The notes: generated by a model from the letters alone, not told the origin. A stretch of 64,000 nucleotides of DNA from Terriglobia bacterium (GCA_020073265.1 JAIQFN010000023.1:24738-88737), one strand, 5' to 3'; positions 17,221-27,153 are shown, counted from the first letter of the stretch. Made by a program: numbers and translations.

Positions 17221-18627
17221 CTAGCGGCTGGCAGCGGGCGAGGGGTGGCTGGACAACGCCGCTGTTCTCAGATCGCTCTGCGAAGCGCCGTCTTGAGCGG
17301 CGGCCGGCAAACCCAGGCAAGCCGTGAAATGAAAGGTACTGCCGTGACCGGGTTCGCTCTCGAGCCAGATCTTGCCGCCCATCAGCTCCACCAGGCGGGT
17401 GGAGATGGTTAGGCCCAGGCCAGTTCCGCCATACGATCGCGTCATGGACTCGTCGGCCTGCGAGAAGGCCTGAAAGATGACCTCGTGCTTGTCGCGAGGA
17501 ATCCCGATTCCGGTATCCTTCACCGCAAAGTGCAGGCACGCTTGATCGGACGTGATGGATTCTACTCCGGCGCGCAGCACGATTCCGCCCGACTGAGTGA
17601 ACTTGACGGCGTTCCCGAGCAAGTTGACCAGAACCTGACGCAGCCGGCTCGGGTCGCCGGTGACCTGGTCGGGGACCCTTAGCGCGATCTCATGAGTGAG
17701 CGTCAGATTCTTCTGGCGAGCCGTGAGCGCCAGCGCGGCGACGGTCTCGGAAACCAGTTTGCGCACATCGAAGCGCACCTGTTCCAGATCCACGCGGCGG
17801 GCGTCCACTTCGGAGAAATCCAACACGCCGTTCAAGAGACGAAGCAGCGACAACGCGGAGTTCTTCGCGGTTTCGAGCAGGGAGCGTTGCTCGGAGGAAA
17901 GATTGGTTTCGAGCGCCAGCTCGGTCATTCCGATGATGCCGTTCATGGGTGTGCGCAGCTCGTGGCTGATGTTGGCCAGGAAGCTGCTCTTGGCCTCGTT
18001 GGCGGCTTCGGCCATCTTCTTGGCGGACTCGAGCTGTTGCCGGTCCTCGAACGCGCCGCGATACTGCGCGTTCAGATGCCTGCCCTGGAACAGCAGGAAG
18101 CCGGAGTACAGGATCCACATCGCGCCGACGCTGTATCCGTCGCCGCCGGTCCAGAGACAGATCACGGTGCTTGGCAAGAGCAGCGGCACCAGGTGCCAGT
18201 AGAGATACAGCAGCCGCGGCGTGAGAGAAACCAGCGAGCCGGCGCTCAGCCCCAGGGTGCAGAAGGTCAGCAGGACCGAGTTCCAGCTGGTGTATCCGTA
18301 CCACACATACGCTCCCGCGGTGAACAGACCCCAGACACTGGAGAACACCAGTTGACACGAACAGAAGCCAGCCCGCCAGAGCGCGGGGTTGCGGCCATAT
18401 AGTTCATCTTTGCGGATCACCAGAAAGAGGCGCGCGATTGAGGCGCCGGTGGCCAACGCAGCGAACAGGCTGACGGCCAGCGGGTGGTGTTGAAAGTAGC
18501 CGCCCGCGAGCAGGATGAACTGCACCGCTCCCAGGCCGGACCAGATGGCCGCCACGGAGCGCCGTGCGATGTCGGAGTCCTGCTGCGCCTCCAGGTCGAG
18601 ACGCAAAGATTCGGCTGGCGTTTCCAC
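17221..18627 (-). CDS. Membrane-bound sensor histidine kinase
   Basis: A 468-residue kinase. Residues 25-185 contain about six membrane segments without a recognisable extracytoplasmic domain. A short coiled linker follows, then the HisKA phosphoacceptor (NISHELRTPMNGIIG, His222) and the HATPase domain (N box LVNLLGNAVKFTQSG, G1 VKDTGIGIP, G2 GGTGLGL). The C terminus is short and there is no attached receiver, so it must phosphorylate a separate regulator not found nearby. The start is GTG with AAAAGGT just upstream. It is divergent from the Ser/Thr kinase gene across a 203-base gap. Confidence 0.93.
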   Translation of the reverse strand: METPAESLRLDLEAQQDSDIARRSVAAIWSGLGAVQFILLAGGYFQHHPLAVSLFAALATGASIARLFLVIRKDELYGRNPALWRAGFCSCQLVFSSVWGLFTAGAYVWYGYTSWNSVLLTFCTLGLSAGSLVSLTPRLLYLYWHLVPLLLPSTVICLWTGGDGYSVGAMWILYSGFLLFQGRHLNAQYRGAFEDRQQLESAKKMAEAANEAKSSFLANISHELRTPMNGIIGMTELALETNLSSEQRSLLETAKNSALSLLRLLNGVLDFSEVDARRVDLEQVRFDVRKLVSETVAALALTARQKNLTLTHEIALRVPDQVTGDPSRLRQVLVNLLGNAVKFTQSGGIVLRAGVESITSDQACLHFAVKDTGIGIPRDKHEVIFQAFSQADESMTRSYGGTGLGLTISTRLVELMGGKIWLESEPGHGSTFHFTACLGLPAAAQDGASQSDLRTAALSSHPSPAASR

Positions 18628-18830
18628 GGTTACCTTTTAATCGGCAAGTCTCGTAGAAAGCTTGAGTTAGGTTGAAACATTTTCCGGTGATCGCGTGCCA
18701 ACCGGACGGGCGGCCAGGGACCTGAAAGGGCGCCGCTAAAGAATTCGCCGGAAAGGATTTCCACCGATCTGCCGATGGAGCATTTGCGCCCGGTCCCGCG
18801 TTCGAGTGATAATGCGCAGGGCGGCTGTTT

Positions 18831-20831
18831 ATGGTAGGCCAGACGATCGTTCACTACAAACTGCTCGAGAAGCTCGGCGCGGGCGGCATGGGCGAGATCT
18901 ACAAGGCGGAAGACACCCGCCTGCATCGCACGGTAGCCGTCAAGGTTCTCACACCCGCTGTGTCGGGCGACGACGAGCGCCGCAAACGCTTTTTGCAGGA
19001 AGCCCAGGCTGCGTCGGCTCTCAACCATCCCAACATCATCACGGTTTACGACATCGTGACCGAGGGCGACACGCAGTGCATCGTGATGGAGTACGTGGCG
19101 GGCAAGACCCTGCGCGACTCGACGCCGCCGGGCGGGATACCGGTGCCGCAGGCCCTCGGGTACGCAGTGCAAATGGCCAGCGCGCTCGGCGTCGCGCACG
19201 CGGCTGGGATCATTCACCGCGACCTGAAGCCGTCCAACATCATGATCACGCCGTCGGGCCTGGTGAAGATTCTGGACTTCGGGCTGGCCAAGTGGCTGGA
19301 GCCGTTGCCGGGCGAGCAGAGCGGCGAGCAGCCTACCGTCGAGCAGAACCAACTGACGCGCGAAGGGTCCATCATCGGCACGGTGAGCTACATGTCTCCC
19401 GAACAAGCCGAGGGCAAGCGGGTGGACACGCGCAGCGACATCTTCGCGTTCGGCTCGGTGTTGTACGAAATGCTCACCGGGCGGCGCGCGTTCGAGGGGA
19501 CGTCTGGGATCTCGACGCTGTCGGCGATTCTGCGCGATGAAGTGAAGCCGATTTATGAAACGGCGCCGGATGTTCCGCCGCTGCTGGAACAGATCGTGCT
19601 GCGCTGTCTGCAAAAGGATCCGGATTCGCGCTGGCAGTCCATGAAGCAGATCGAAGGAGCGCTCACCACGCTGCAACGCCAGCTGGATCCGGGCAGCCAG
19701 TATGGATCGCCGTTGTCGACCACAACGATGCATGTCCCGGCTGCCGCTGTTCCGCCGCCGGCTCCGCCGACTGCTGCGCGACCGCCTGCTGCGCCTCCGC
19801 CAGTTGCGCCTCCGCCTCCTGCTCCGCGGCCTGCTGCACCTTCGGCTGCCGCGCCTCCGCCTCCTGCACCGCCTGCCGCGCCTCCGCCGGCTGCCTCTTC
19901 GAATCCTCCATCCGCGCCGCCGCCTCCGGTTCCCTCCGGCGCCAGCAAGCCGGCAACTCCGGCTCCGGCAACACGCGCGACCGTGGCTGCGCGGCCCGCG
20001 ACATCGCCCAACGCCTCGAAAACGATGGCGGTGCTGCTGGGTTTGGTCGGCGTCGTGTTAGTGGGTGCGGCCGGGACGGGCTGGTGGTACACGCATCGCA
20101 ATCCACCGCCTCCGCCGCCTCCTCCGCACGTCGAGACGCAGACTCAGCCCACGCCGGCGCCAGCTCCGGTGGCGGAGAATCCGCCTCCGCCTGCTGTCGA
20201 GTCCACGCCGACTCCCGAGCAACCGCCAGCGCAGCCGGCGAAGCCCGTGAAGAAGGCTCCGCCCAAACAACCGACCGCCAAGAAGACCACACCCGCGCCG
20301 CCCCAGCCGCAAGCTCCCGCTCCCGCGCCGGCTGCGACTCCACAGCAGCAGCCTGAGAAGGCTGAGGCGCCAAAGCCTGCCCAGCCCAGCCAGCCGCCGC
20401 GACCCGTGGTGCAAACCGTGCTCGCGAAGGTGGGCGACGGCCTGCCGTTCCGCATGATCCTGAATCAGGACATTCCCGCCGAAGCACAAGAAGGACTGGC
20501 GGTGCGCTTTACGGTGCCGGAAGATTTCCAGGTAGACGGCAAGACGGTGATAGCCAAGGGCGCCACTGTCACGGCCTCGGTAGTAGGCGAGACAGGCAAG
20601 AAATTTCTCGGCATCGGCGGCAAGAAGGTCATTTACCAGTTGCTGAAGGTGAATGCCGTGGACGGCAAGCAGATCAGTGTCCGCGCTACTTCCGGCCACA
20701 GCGGCGAGGGACCGGTGGTGCGCCCGTTCGAAGTTCCCAAGGGTTCCAAGAAAAAGGGATTCGCGGCCGTGCAGGGAACCGAGTACATCGGCTACATCGA
20801 CGGCGAGCAGAGCGTGGCTGTCCGCAAGTAA
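18831..20831 (+). CDS. Membrane serine/threonine protein kinase with Pro/Ala-rich tail and novel C-terminal domain
   Basis: A 666-residue Hanks-type kinase. The N-terminal catalytic domain (residues 8-275) has the Gly loop LGAGGMGEIY, Lys in VAVKVL, the catalytic loop HRDLKPSN, the DFGLAK metal site and SPEQ. Residues 300-395 are almost only Pro and Ala. One membrane helix follows (VLLGLVGVVLVGAAGTGWW, about 400-418), then a second Pro/Ala/Lys-rich spacer. The last 125 residues form a compact beta-rich domain (RMILNQDIPAEAQEGLAVRF, GATVTASVVGETGKKFLGIGG) presumably outside the membrane. The ligand and targets are unknown. The two Pro-rich tracts are low-complexity CCG/GCC-rich DNA. Confidence 0.95.
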   Translation: MVGQTIVHYKLLEKLGAGGMGEIYKAEDTRLHRTVAVKVLTPAVSGDDERRKRFLQEAQAASALNHPNIITVYDIVTEGDTQCIVMEYVAGKTLRDSTPPGGIPVPQALGYAVQMASALGVAHAAGIIHRDLKPSNIMITPSGLVKILDFGLAKWLEPLPGEQSGEQPTVEQNQLTREGSIIGTVSYMSPEQAEGKRVDTRSDIFAFGSVLYEMLTGRRAFEGTSGISTLSAILRDEVKPIYETAPDVPPLLEQIVLRCLQKDPDSRWQSMKQIEGALTTLQRQLDPGSQYGSPLSTTTMHVPAAAVPPPAPPTAARPPAAPPPVAPPPPAPRPAAPSAAAPPPPAPPAAPPPAASSNPPSAPPPPVPSGASKPATPAPATRATVAARPATSPNASKTMAVLLGLVGVVLVGAAGTGWWYTHRNPPPPPPPPHVETQTQPTPAPAPVAENPPPPAVESTPTPEQPPAQPAKPVKKAPPKQPTAKKTTPAPPQPQAPAPAPAATPQQQPEKAEAPKPAQPSQPPRPVVQTVLAKVGDGLPFRMILNQDIPAEAQEGLAVRFTVPEDFQVDGKTVIAKGATVTASVVGETGKKFLGIGGKKVIYQLLKVNAVDGKQISVRATSGHSGEGPVVRPFEVPKGSKKKGFAAVQGTEYIGYIDGEQSVAVRK

Positions 20832-20912
20832 TCCGATTCAAATCTTTTCCGACACTCTTGGTCGCGAACAGCGATCATAGGAATAGCGACTTCACCTCAC
20901 GGAGTGTGTGTC

Positions 20913-23315
20913 ATGCAAGCAACTATTCCTGCTGAAGCCCTGAATGTCGATCAAACCCCGCTGTCGCCCGAAGAAGTGCGAAAGATCGATGCGTATTGGC
21001 GCGCCGCGAACTATCTTTCGGTCGGACAGATTTACCTGTACGACAATCCGCTGTTGACCGAACCGCTCCGCGTGGAGCACGTTAAGCCTCGCCTGCTGGG
21101 GCACTGGGGCACGACGCCGGGACTGAATTTCATCTACGTCCATGCGAACCGCGTGATCAAGAAGTACGACCTGGATATGATTTACATCTGCGGGCCCGGG
21201 CACGGCGGTCCTGGGATGGTGGCGAACACGTGGCTGGAAGGATCGTATTCCGAATTCTTCCCCAACATTCCGCAGGACGCTGAGGGGATGAAGCGGCTGT
21301 TCACGCAATTTTCATTTCCGGGCGGCATTCCGAGCCACGCCGCGCCGGAAACTCCCGGGTCGATTCACGAGGGCGGGGAACTGGGCTACGCGCTGCTGCA
21401 CGCGTACGGTGCGGTGTTCGACAATCCCGACCTGCTGGCCTGCTGCGTGATCGGCGACGGCGAGGCGGAGACCGGCGCGCTGGCCACTAGCTGGCATTCC
21501 AACAAGTTCCTGAACCCGGCGCACGACGGCGCAGTGATTCCCATTCTGCATTTGAACGGCTACAAGATCGCGGGGCCGACGGTTCTGGCGCGCATCCCTC
21601 GCGAGGAACTAGCCGAGCTGCTGCGAGGCTACGGATATCAACCCTATTTCGTGGCCGGTCACGAGCCGGAACCGATGCACCAGTTGATGGCGGCGACACT
21701 CGACCGCGTGGTGGAAGAGATCCGGGCTATCCAGAAAGATGCGCGGGAGCGCGGTTTCTCTCAGCGGCCGCGCTGGCCGATGATCGTGCTGGAGACGCCC
21801 AAAGGCTGGACCGGTCCCAAGGTTGTCGACGGCTTGCAAATCGAAGGGACGTTTCGCGCGCATCAGGTGCCGGTGGCTGAGATACAAACCAATCCGGAAC
21901 ATCTGAAGATTCTGGAAAGCTGGATGAAGAGCTACCATCCCGAGGAGCTGTTCGACGAGAACGGCGCGTTGATTCTGGAGTTGCGCGAGCTCGCGCCCAA
22001 GGGGCCGCGGCGCATGGGGGCGAATCCGTACGCCAACGGCGGGCTGCTGCTGAAGGACCTGCGTCTGCCGGATTTTCGCGGCTATGCCGTGGACGTGCCC
22101 AAGCCCGGCGTGGTGGTCGGGGAGGCCACTCGCATCTTGGGGAACATGCTGCGCGACGTCATGAAGCTCAACCTGGGTTCGCACAACTTTCGGATCTTCG
22201 GCCCGGACGAGACCGCTTCCAATCGTCTGAACGCCGTGTTCGAAGTGACGGACCGCGCCTCCACTGCGATTGTTTTGGCCAACGACGATCACGTTTCACC
22301 CGACGGGCGCGTCATGGAAGTGCTCAGTGAGCACATGTGCCAGGGATGGCTGGAGGGCTACCTGCTCACCGGACGGCACGGTTTCTTCTCGTGCTACGAA
22401 GCCTTCATTCACATCATCGACTCGATGTTCAACCAGCACGCCAAGTGGCTCAAGACCACGCGCGCTATCGCCTGGCGGCGGCCGATCGCTTCGCTGAATT
22501 ACCTGCTGACGTCGCATGTCTGGCGGCAGGATCACAACGGCTTCAGTCATCAGGACCCGGGTTTTATCGACCTGGTGGTGAACAAGAAGGCGGACGTGGT
22601 GCGCGTATATCTGCCGCCGGACGCCAACTGCCTTCTCTCGGTGGCCGATCACTGCCTGCGGAGCCGGCACTACATCAACGTGATCGTGGCGGGGAAACAG
22701 CCGGCCCTGCAGTGGCTCTCGATGGACGCGGCCGTACAGCATTGCACCAGCGGAATCGGCATCTGGGACTGGGCCAGCAACGATCAGGGCGGCGAGCCGG
22801 ATGTGGTGATGGCGTGCGCCGGCGATGTCCCGACGCTCGAAACGCTGGCGGCCGTGGATTTGTTGCGCCGGCGTCTGCCCGATCTGAAAGTCCGGGTGGT
22901 GAATGTGGTCGACCTGATGACGCTGCAGCCCGCGTCCGAACATCCGCATGGACTGTCGGACCGCGATTTCGACGCGATCTTCACCAGGAATAAACCCATC
23001 GTGTTTGCGTTCCATGGTTATCCCTGGCTGATCCACCGCCTGACCTACCGCCGCGCCAATCATGACAACATGCACGTGCGCGGATACAAGGAAGAGGGGA
23101 CCACCACGACGCCTTTCGACATGACGGTGCTGAACGATCTGGATCGCTTTCATCTGGCGGGCGACGTGATCGACCGGGTGCCGCGGCTGTCCGGGGTGGC
23201 GGGTCACGAGAAGCAATGGCTGCGCAACCGGCTGATCGAGCACAAGCTCTACATCTCGCGCTACGGCGACGACATGCCGGAGATTCGCGACTGGCGCTGG
23301 CCCCATGCGACGTGA
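20913..23315 (+). CDS. xfp: Phosphoketolase (xylulose-5-phosphate/fructose-6-phosphate)
   Basis: A protein of 800 residues, the full length for the family. This thiamine-diphosphate enzyme splits xylulose-5-P or fructose-6-P with phosphate into acetyl phosphate and a shorter sugar phosphate. Diagnostic stretches are [14 protein letters not shown] near the start, [38 protein letters not shown] (the ThDP motif) and a HQDPGFID segment. The ATG at 20913 has GGAG 8 bases upstream. A GTG three codons earlier overlaps that site. Acetate kinase follows 78 bases downstream and uses the acetyl phosphate to make ATP. Confidence 0.97.
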   Translation: MQATIPAEALNVDQTPLSPEEVRKIDAYWRAANYLSVGQIYLYDNPLLTEPLRVEHVKPRLLGHWGTTPGLNFIYVHANRVIKKYDLDMIYICGPGHGGPGMVANTWLEGSYSEFFPNIPQDAEGMKRLFTQFSFPGGIPSHAAPETPGSIHEGGELGYALLHAYGAVFDNPDLLACCVIGDGEAETGALATSWHSNKFLNPAHDGAVIPILHLNGYKIAGPTVLARIPREELAELLRGYGYQPYFVAGHEPEPMHQLMAATLDRVVEEIRAIQKDARERGFSQRPRWPMIVLETPKGWTGPKVVDGLQIEGTFRAHQVPVAEIQTNPEHLKILESWMKSYHPEELFDENGALILELRELAPKGPRRMGANPYANGGLLLKDLRLPDFRGYAVDVPKPGVVVGEATRILGNMLRDVMKLNLGSHNFRIFGPDETASNRLNAVFEVTDRASTAIVLANDDHVSPDGRVMEVLSEHMCQGWLEGYLLTGRHGFFSCYEAFIHIIDSMFNQHAKWLKTTRAIAWRRPIASLNYLLTSHVWRQDHNGFSHQDPGFIDLVVNKKADVVRVYLPPDANCLLSVADHCLRSRHYINVIVAGKQPALQWLSMDAAVQHCTSGIGIWDWASNDQGGEPDVVMACAGDVPTLETLAAVDLLRRRLPDLKVRVVNVVDLMTLQPASEHPHGLSDRDFDAIFTRNKPIVFAFHGYPWLIHRLTYRRANHDNMHVRGYKEEGTTTTPFDMTVLNDLDRFHLAGDVIDRVPRLSGVAGHEKQWLRNRLIEHKLYISRYGDDMPEIRDWRWPHAT

Positions 23316-23338
23316 TCGGGGAGCAAGCTCAAGTAGAG

Positions 23339-23386
23339 GCGTTCACACGAGTGTGAACGCGGCACGCACGAGTGCGTGCGCCACGG
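23339..23386. repeat. Double-palindrome repeat, copy 1 (reverse orientation)
   Basis: GCGTTCACA-cgag-TGTGAACGC followed by GCACGCA-cgag-TGCGTGC and a GCCACGG tail. These are two adjacent perfect hairpins, each with a 4-base CGAG loop. It lies between the phosphoketolase stop and the acetate-kinase start. Three further copies occur in the opposite orientation at 40313, 57873 and 62398. Confidence 0.9.
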
Positions 23387-23393
23387 ATTCGGC

Positions 23394-24635
23394 GTGAGGG
23401 TTCTGGTGCTCAATGGCGGATCGAGCAGCTTCAAGTGCTGGTTCGCCGATCTGGCGGATGGGCCGCTGCCGGTCGAAGCACCGCAGCCGCGGTGGACGGC
23501 TCGCGCCGACTGGAGTCGCCACAATGGTGGCGCGGAAATCCACATCGCTCGATCGGACGGCGCTAACGTCCAGCGCCGGATCCCAGTGCAGGCGCCGGTC
23601 GCGGTTCTGGAACCGGTGCTCGAATCGCTTTGGAAAGGCGACGCCGCCGTAATCGATTCGCCTTCCCGTATTGACGTGGCCGGGCATCGCATCGTTCACG
23701 GCGGCCCGGTTTATCGGGAAAGCACTCCGCTTACCTCAGAGGTGCGCGCGGCCATCGCACGCGAGGTGGAGTTTGCTCCCGAGCACAATCGCTTTGAGCT
23801 GGAGGCGGTGGAGACGGTCGATCGATTTATCGGAAGCGGCGTTCTTCAAATCGCCACCTTCGATACCGGCTTTCATTCCACGCTCCAGCCCGCGGCGTTC
23901 GTGTACGCGGGGCCGCACGCCTGGCTCGAGCAAGGCGTCCGCCGTTACGGTTTTCATGGAATCAGCCATCAATACGCAGCGCAGCGCGCGGCCGCGATGC
24001 TGCGCCGGGATGAGCGCGATCTGAAGCTGATCGTCTGCCATCTCGGCAACGGCGCATCGCTCGCGGCCGTGCGTGGCGGTAAAAGCGTGGACACCAGCAT
24101 GGGCTTCACGCCGCTCGAAGGCGTCATGATGGGGACGCGCTCGGGATCCATCGATCCGGGCATTCTGATTTATCTGATACGGCACCGCGGATATAGCGCC
24201 GAGCAGTTGGACCACATCCTCAACCAGGAATCGGGATTGTTGGGGCTCTCGGGCGTGTCGGGCGACATGCGCGAAGTGCTGCGAGCGATCGAGGGCGGCA
24301 ACGCGCGGGCGAAGCTGGCGTACGACGTGTACGCACACCGCCTGACGCGCGAGATCGGCGGGATGCTGGCGGTGCTGGGCGGCGTGGACGCGCTGGTCTT
24401 CACTGGAGGCGTGGGAGAAAACTGCGCGCCTCTCCGGGAGTCAGTATGCGGGCAGTTCAGCTTTCTCGGCCTGAAGCTGGATGTTGCCAGGAACGCCGCG
24501 CCGAAGCTGGATCAGGACGTCGCGGCCACGGATTCAGCCGTGCGGGTTCTGGTGATCCGCGCCGAGGAAGAGTGGGAAATTGCCCGCGAATGTCATCGCC
24601 TGGCCGAGGCGCGTCTCAGTCGCCCGCCAGGTTGA
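23394..24635 (+). CDS. ackA: Acetate kinase
   Basis: A protein of 413 residues from GTG at 23394 (MRVLVLNGGSSSFKCWF). It is an ASKHA-fold enzyme that converts acetyl phosphate and ADP to acetate and ATP. Family signatures are LVLNGGSSSFK, HRIVHGG, FDTGFHSTL, RRYGFHGISHQY, CHLGNGASLAAV, MGFTPLEGVMMGTRSGSIDPG and VFTGGVGEN. The ATG at 23376 was rejected because it would start inside the palindromic repeat and add unconserved residues. Placement after phosphoketolase indicates a bifid-shunt-like acetate pathway. Its end overlaps the convergent sensor-kinase gene by 20 bases. Confidence 0.96.
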   Translation: MRVLVLNGGSSSFKCWFADLADGPLPVEAPQPRWTARADWSRHNGGAEIHIARSDGANVQRRIPVQAPVAVLEPVLESLWKGDAAVIDSPSRIDVAGHRIVHGGPVYRESTPLTSEVRAAIAREVEFAPEHNRFELEAVETVDRFIGSGVLQIATFDTGFHSTLQPAAFVYAGPHAWLEQGVRRYGFHGISHQYAAQRAAAMLRRDERDLKLIVCHLGNGASLAAVRGGKSVDTSMGFTPLEGVMMGTRSGSIDPGILIYLIRHRGYSAEQLDHILNQESGLLGLSGVSGDMREVLRAIEGGNARAKLAYDVYAHRLTREIGGMLAVLGGVDALVFTGGVGENCAPLRESVCGQFSFLGLKLDVARNAAPKLDQDVAATDSAVRVLVIRAEEEWEIARECHRLAEARLSRPPG

Positions 24636-26379
24636 CGGTGTTGGCCTCGTGCGCCACGCCGCGCGGCTCCATCGGAAGGCGCAGGCAGAACTTCGCGCCC
24701 GGGCCATTCACGTCGGCCCACATATCGCCGCCGTGATCGAGCAGCGTCTGGCGCGAGAGAGCCAGGCCCAGACCCAGCCCGTTCTTCTTGCCGACGGTGA
24801 CGAACGGCTGAAACAGGCGCCCTCGCAGCGCCGGATTGAGCCCCGGCCCGGTGTCCTGCACTTCGACCAGAATACTGTCGCCATCGGCTTGGGATCGAAT
24901 CGAAATCGATCCGCCGGACCGCATGGCCTCGATGGCGTTCTCGAACAGGTTGGAGAACACGCGCTCGATTCGCGCCCGCGCCATGGGGCATTCCTGATCC
25001 TCGGGAACCTGGGCAATCAGCTCCACCTTGCCGGCGTCGGCGGCGGGCGCGACCGTGGTCCAGGCGGCCGCGATCACTTCCTTCAAACTGCACGTCTCGG
25101 TCAAGTCCGACTTGCCGCGCGCGACGTTCAATAGCTGCTGCAGCATATCCTGGATGCCGCGAGAAGCGCGATAAATATTGCGCGCCAGGCGCTTGATCTG
25201 TTCTTCACCCAAATGGCCGTCCATCAGCATTTCCGCGCCGGCATAGATGGCCGCGAGCGGATTCCGAAGATCGTGGACGATGGAAGTGGAAAGCTGGCCG
25301 ATGGTGGCGATGCGCTCCTGACGGATGAGTTCTTCGCGCGCGCGCTGGATGGAATCGCACATGCTTTGGAAGGTTTCGGCCAACCGGCCCAGTTCATCCT
25401 GGCTGTTGACGCGGACGTGGTACTCGTAGTTCTCTTTGGCGATCTCGGCCGCGGCGCGGTCGAGCTCCGCAACCGGCCGCATGATCTTTCTCGCCACCAG
25501 GTAGGTCACCGCGAGCGCCGCGATCAAGGCCAGCAGCCACAGCGCGAGCATCTGGCGCTGGAGAGCCATGAGCCGCTGACGGGCACCGGCGAAAGAGCGG
25601 AGAATGAAGAGCTGTCCGACCGGCGTGCCGCTGAGATCGAGCAGCGGCTGAGGCAGCGCCAGGTAGCCGGAAACCGGTGTGATTCCGGAATTCTTGAGCA
25701 AGCGGGGCGCGATGGCGGCGATGGCGGACGGCTGCAGCGTGGACGTCACCACGTGGTGGCGCGAAACAAACACGTACTCGCTTCCGCCGGTTGCGTCCTT
25801 GAGCGTTTGGGCGACGCCTTGATCCACCTTGTAGCCGGCTACCAGGACGTTGAGCAACGCGGGGCTGTCCGCCGACTGGACGTAGACCGGCGTGACCACT
25901 ACCTGGAACAACTGATCGCCTCTTTCGACGAAGCCGGAGGCCTGGCGCGGGAACGTGCCGCGCGCCGCGCGCACCATGGGCAAGTCGTCGTTGGGGGCGA
26001 ACGGGGCGAGCGCTCCCAGACTGGCGATGGCCCGGCCCTGGGGGTCCGAGACGAGGAAGAACGCGTCTTCGGTGGAAACTTTGGACCACAGCTCTCCAGC
26101 GGTGTCGCGGATGGTGGCGGAATCGCCCGTGCCGAAGGCGCGCCGGATTACGTCCGACGTGCTGAGGATCTGGCTCTCTGAGGCGAGCAGCTTGGCGCGC
26201 GCCTTCCAGAGCGAATCGTAGGCCTGAAAGCTGGCTTTGGCTTCCTGCTCGACGCTGGCGTAGGTGGTGCTCACCACGCTGCGTTGCACCAGCCAGCCCG
26301 TGATGGCGAACGCCAGGGTCATCACCAGCGAGGTGGGGATCAGGATTTTCCAAAGCAGCGAGAGTCGCGAAAATCTCAC
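24616..26379 (-). CDS. Sensor histidine kinase with periplasmic domain and HAMP
   Basis: A 587-residue transmembrane kinase. Membrane helix 1 is at about residues 10-30. A large periplasmic sensing domain (31-275) of the cache type, or a similar double fold, follows (DAFFLVSDPQGRAIASLG, EYVFVSRHHVV). Then come membrane helix 2 (278-296), HAMP (297-350), HisKA (STSIVHDLRNPLAAIYAG, His369) and HATPase (NLFENAIEAM, DTGPGLNP, GLGLGLAL). Its ATG overlaps the stop of the cupredoxin-like gene by four bases. It is the last gene of a leftward operon with a response regulator, a porin-like protein and a copper-site protein, so it probably senses something those periplasmic partners handle. Confidence 0.95.
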   Translation of the reverse strand: MRFSRLSLLWKILIPTSLVMTLAFAITGWLVQRSVVSTTYASVEQEAKASFQAYDSLWKARAKLLASESQILSTSDVIRRAFGTGDSATIRDTAGELWSKVSTEDAFFLVSDPQGRAIASLGALAPFAPNDDLPMVRAARGTFPRQASGFVERGDQLFQVVVTPVYVQSADSPALLNVLVAGYKVDQGVAQTLKDATGGSEYVFVSRHHVVTSTLQPSAIAAIAPRLLKNSGITPVSGYLALPQPLLDLSGTPVGQLFILRSFAGARQRLMALQRQMLALWLLALIAALAVTYLVARKIMRPVAELDRAAAEIAKENYEYHVRVNSQDELGRLAETFQSMCDSIQRAREELIRQERIATIGQLSTSIVHDLRNPLAAIYAGAEMLMDGHLGEEQIKRLARNIYRASRGIQDMLQQLLNVARGKSDLTETCSLKEVIAAAWTTVAPAADAGKVELIAQVPEDQECPMARARIERVFSNLFENAIEAMRSGGSISIRSQADGDSILVEVQDTGPGLNPALRGRLFQPFVTVGKKNGLGLGLALSRQTLLDHGGDMWADVNGPGAKFCLRLPMEPRGVAHEANTVNLAGD

Positions 26380-27098
26380 GGCCGCCTCCCCGGATAGGTT
26401 CCTGAATCCGTCACGGCCGGATAATCCAACCCGTATTTGTTCTTGTGCGGAGGTTGGAGATAGCCGCTCTCGGACACCGACATGCTGGGAACCTGCACGG
26501 GCTGGCCGGATACCTCGATGGTTCGCGTGAGGGCAGACAGGGTGCGCTCGGTCGCGCGCTCGTGGAATACGTGCAGCCGGTAAGAGCCCGATGGTACGCC
26601 GGCAATCTCGACCGCCCCGCTCCTATCCGATACGGAGAAGTACGGTGACTTCAGCACCACAATGACGGCGCTCATGGTGGGATGAATGTTACAGAACACG
26701 CGGACCACGCCCGGGCGGCGAAAGGGGATGGATCGAGTGGTGCCGGGCGGATAGAGGCCGATGTCGAAAATCTGGCCGTCGTAGTTGGAGAAGGCGTTGT
26801 GGAAAATCGGATCGTAGTTGGGAAAATCGACGGTGGTTCCGGCTGCGATCGCCAGCACGTGCGGCGAAAAGGTCTTGTCCTTTTGGATCATTTCGGCGTG
26901 GCCGGCCTTCGGAGGCGCCGGTTCTCCGGACAACGGCTCCAGCCAGACCACGACGCCGGAGTAATCCTGATGTTTGCGGACGTTGGGATCGTTGGAACTC
27001 ACCAGTTCGACCCGGCCGGTGACGGTGGCCGCGACGCCCGCGGAGCTGAAGAACACTAACGACAGGCACGCGATCGCGCACCGCTCCCTAACGGTCAC
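26376..27098 (-). CDS. Cupredoxin-like periplasmic protein
   Basis: About 240 residues from GTG at 27098, with a signal peptide (CLSLVFFSSAGVAA). The middle is a plastocyanin-type fold: VDFPNYDPIFHNAFS followed by RVFCNIHPTMSAVIVV supplies the type-1 copper ligands His100, Cys136, His139 and Met142 (C-x2-H-x2-M). The remainder is a carboxypeptidase-regulatory-like beta sandwich (VEIAGVPSGSYRLHVFHE). It probably carries electrons or copper in the periplasm. The start region lies inside a dispersed repeat, so the start is uncertain. It sits between the porin and the sensor-kinase gene, and the stop overlaps the kinase start. Confidence 0.82.
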   Translation of the reverse strand: MTVRERCAIACLSLVFFSSAGVAATVTGRVELVSSNDPNVRKHQDYSGVVVWLEPLSGEPAPPKAGHAEMIQKDKTFSPHVLAIAAGTTVDFPNYDPIFHNAFSNYDGQIFDIGLYPPGTTRSIPFRRPGVVRVFCNIHPTMSAVIVVLKSPYFSVSDRSGAVEIAGVPSGSYRLHVFHERATERTLSALTRTIEVSGQPVQVPSMSVSESGYLQPPHKNKYGLDYPAVTDSGTYPGRRP

Positions 27099-27131
27099 GG
27101 CTCGGCAAGTGGCCGCTACCGTTAGGGAGTG
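27083..27131. repeat. Dispersed repeat, copy 2, with flanking inverted arm
   Basis: The block GCTCCCTAACGGTnnCGGCTCGGCAAGTGGC recurs here (27083-27113) and is followed by CGCTACCGTTAGGGAG. That makes CTCCCTAACGGT / ACCGTTAGGGAG a 12-bp perfect inverted repeat. It covers the likely start of the cupredoxin-like gene. Confidence 0.7.
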
Positions 27132-27153
27132 GGTGCGCGGGTGCTTGTGCGAT

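Noticed and set aside
19740..19960. CCG/GCC-rich tract as a tandem repeat or recombination hotspot
   Set aside because: It is explained by the in-frame Pro/Ala-rich linker of the Ser/Thr kinase. Unit length is irregular.
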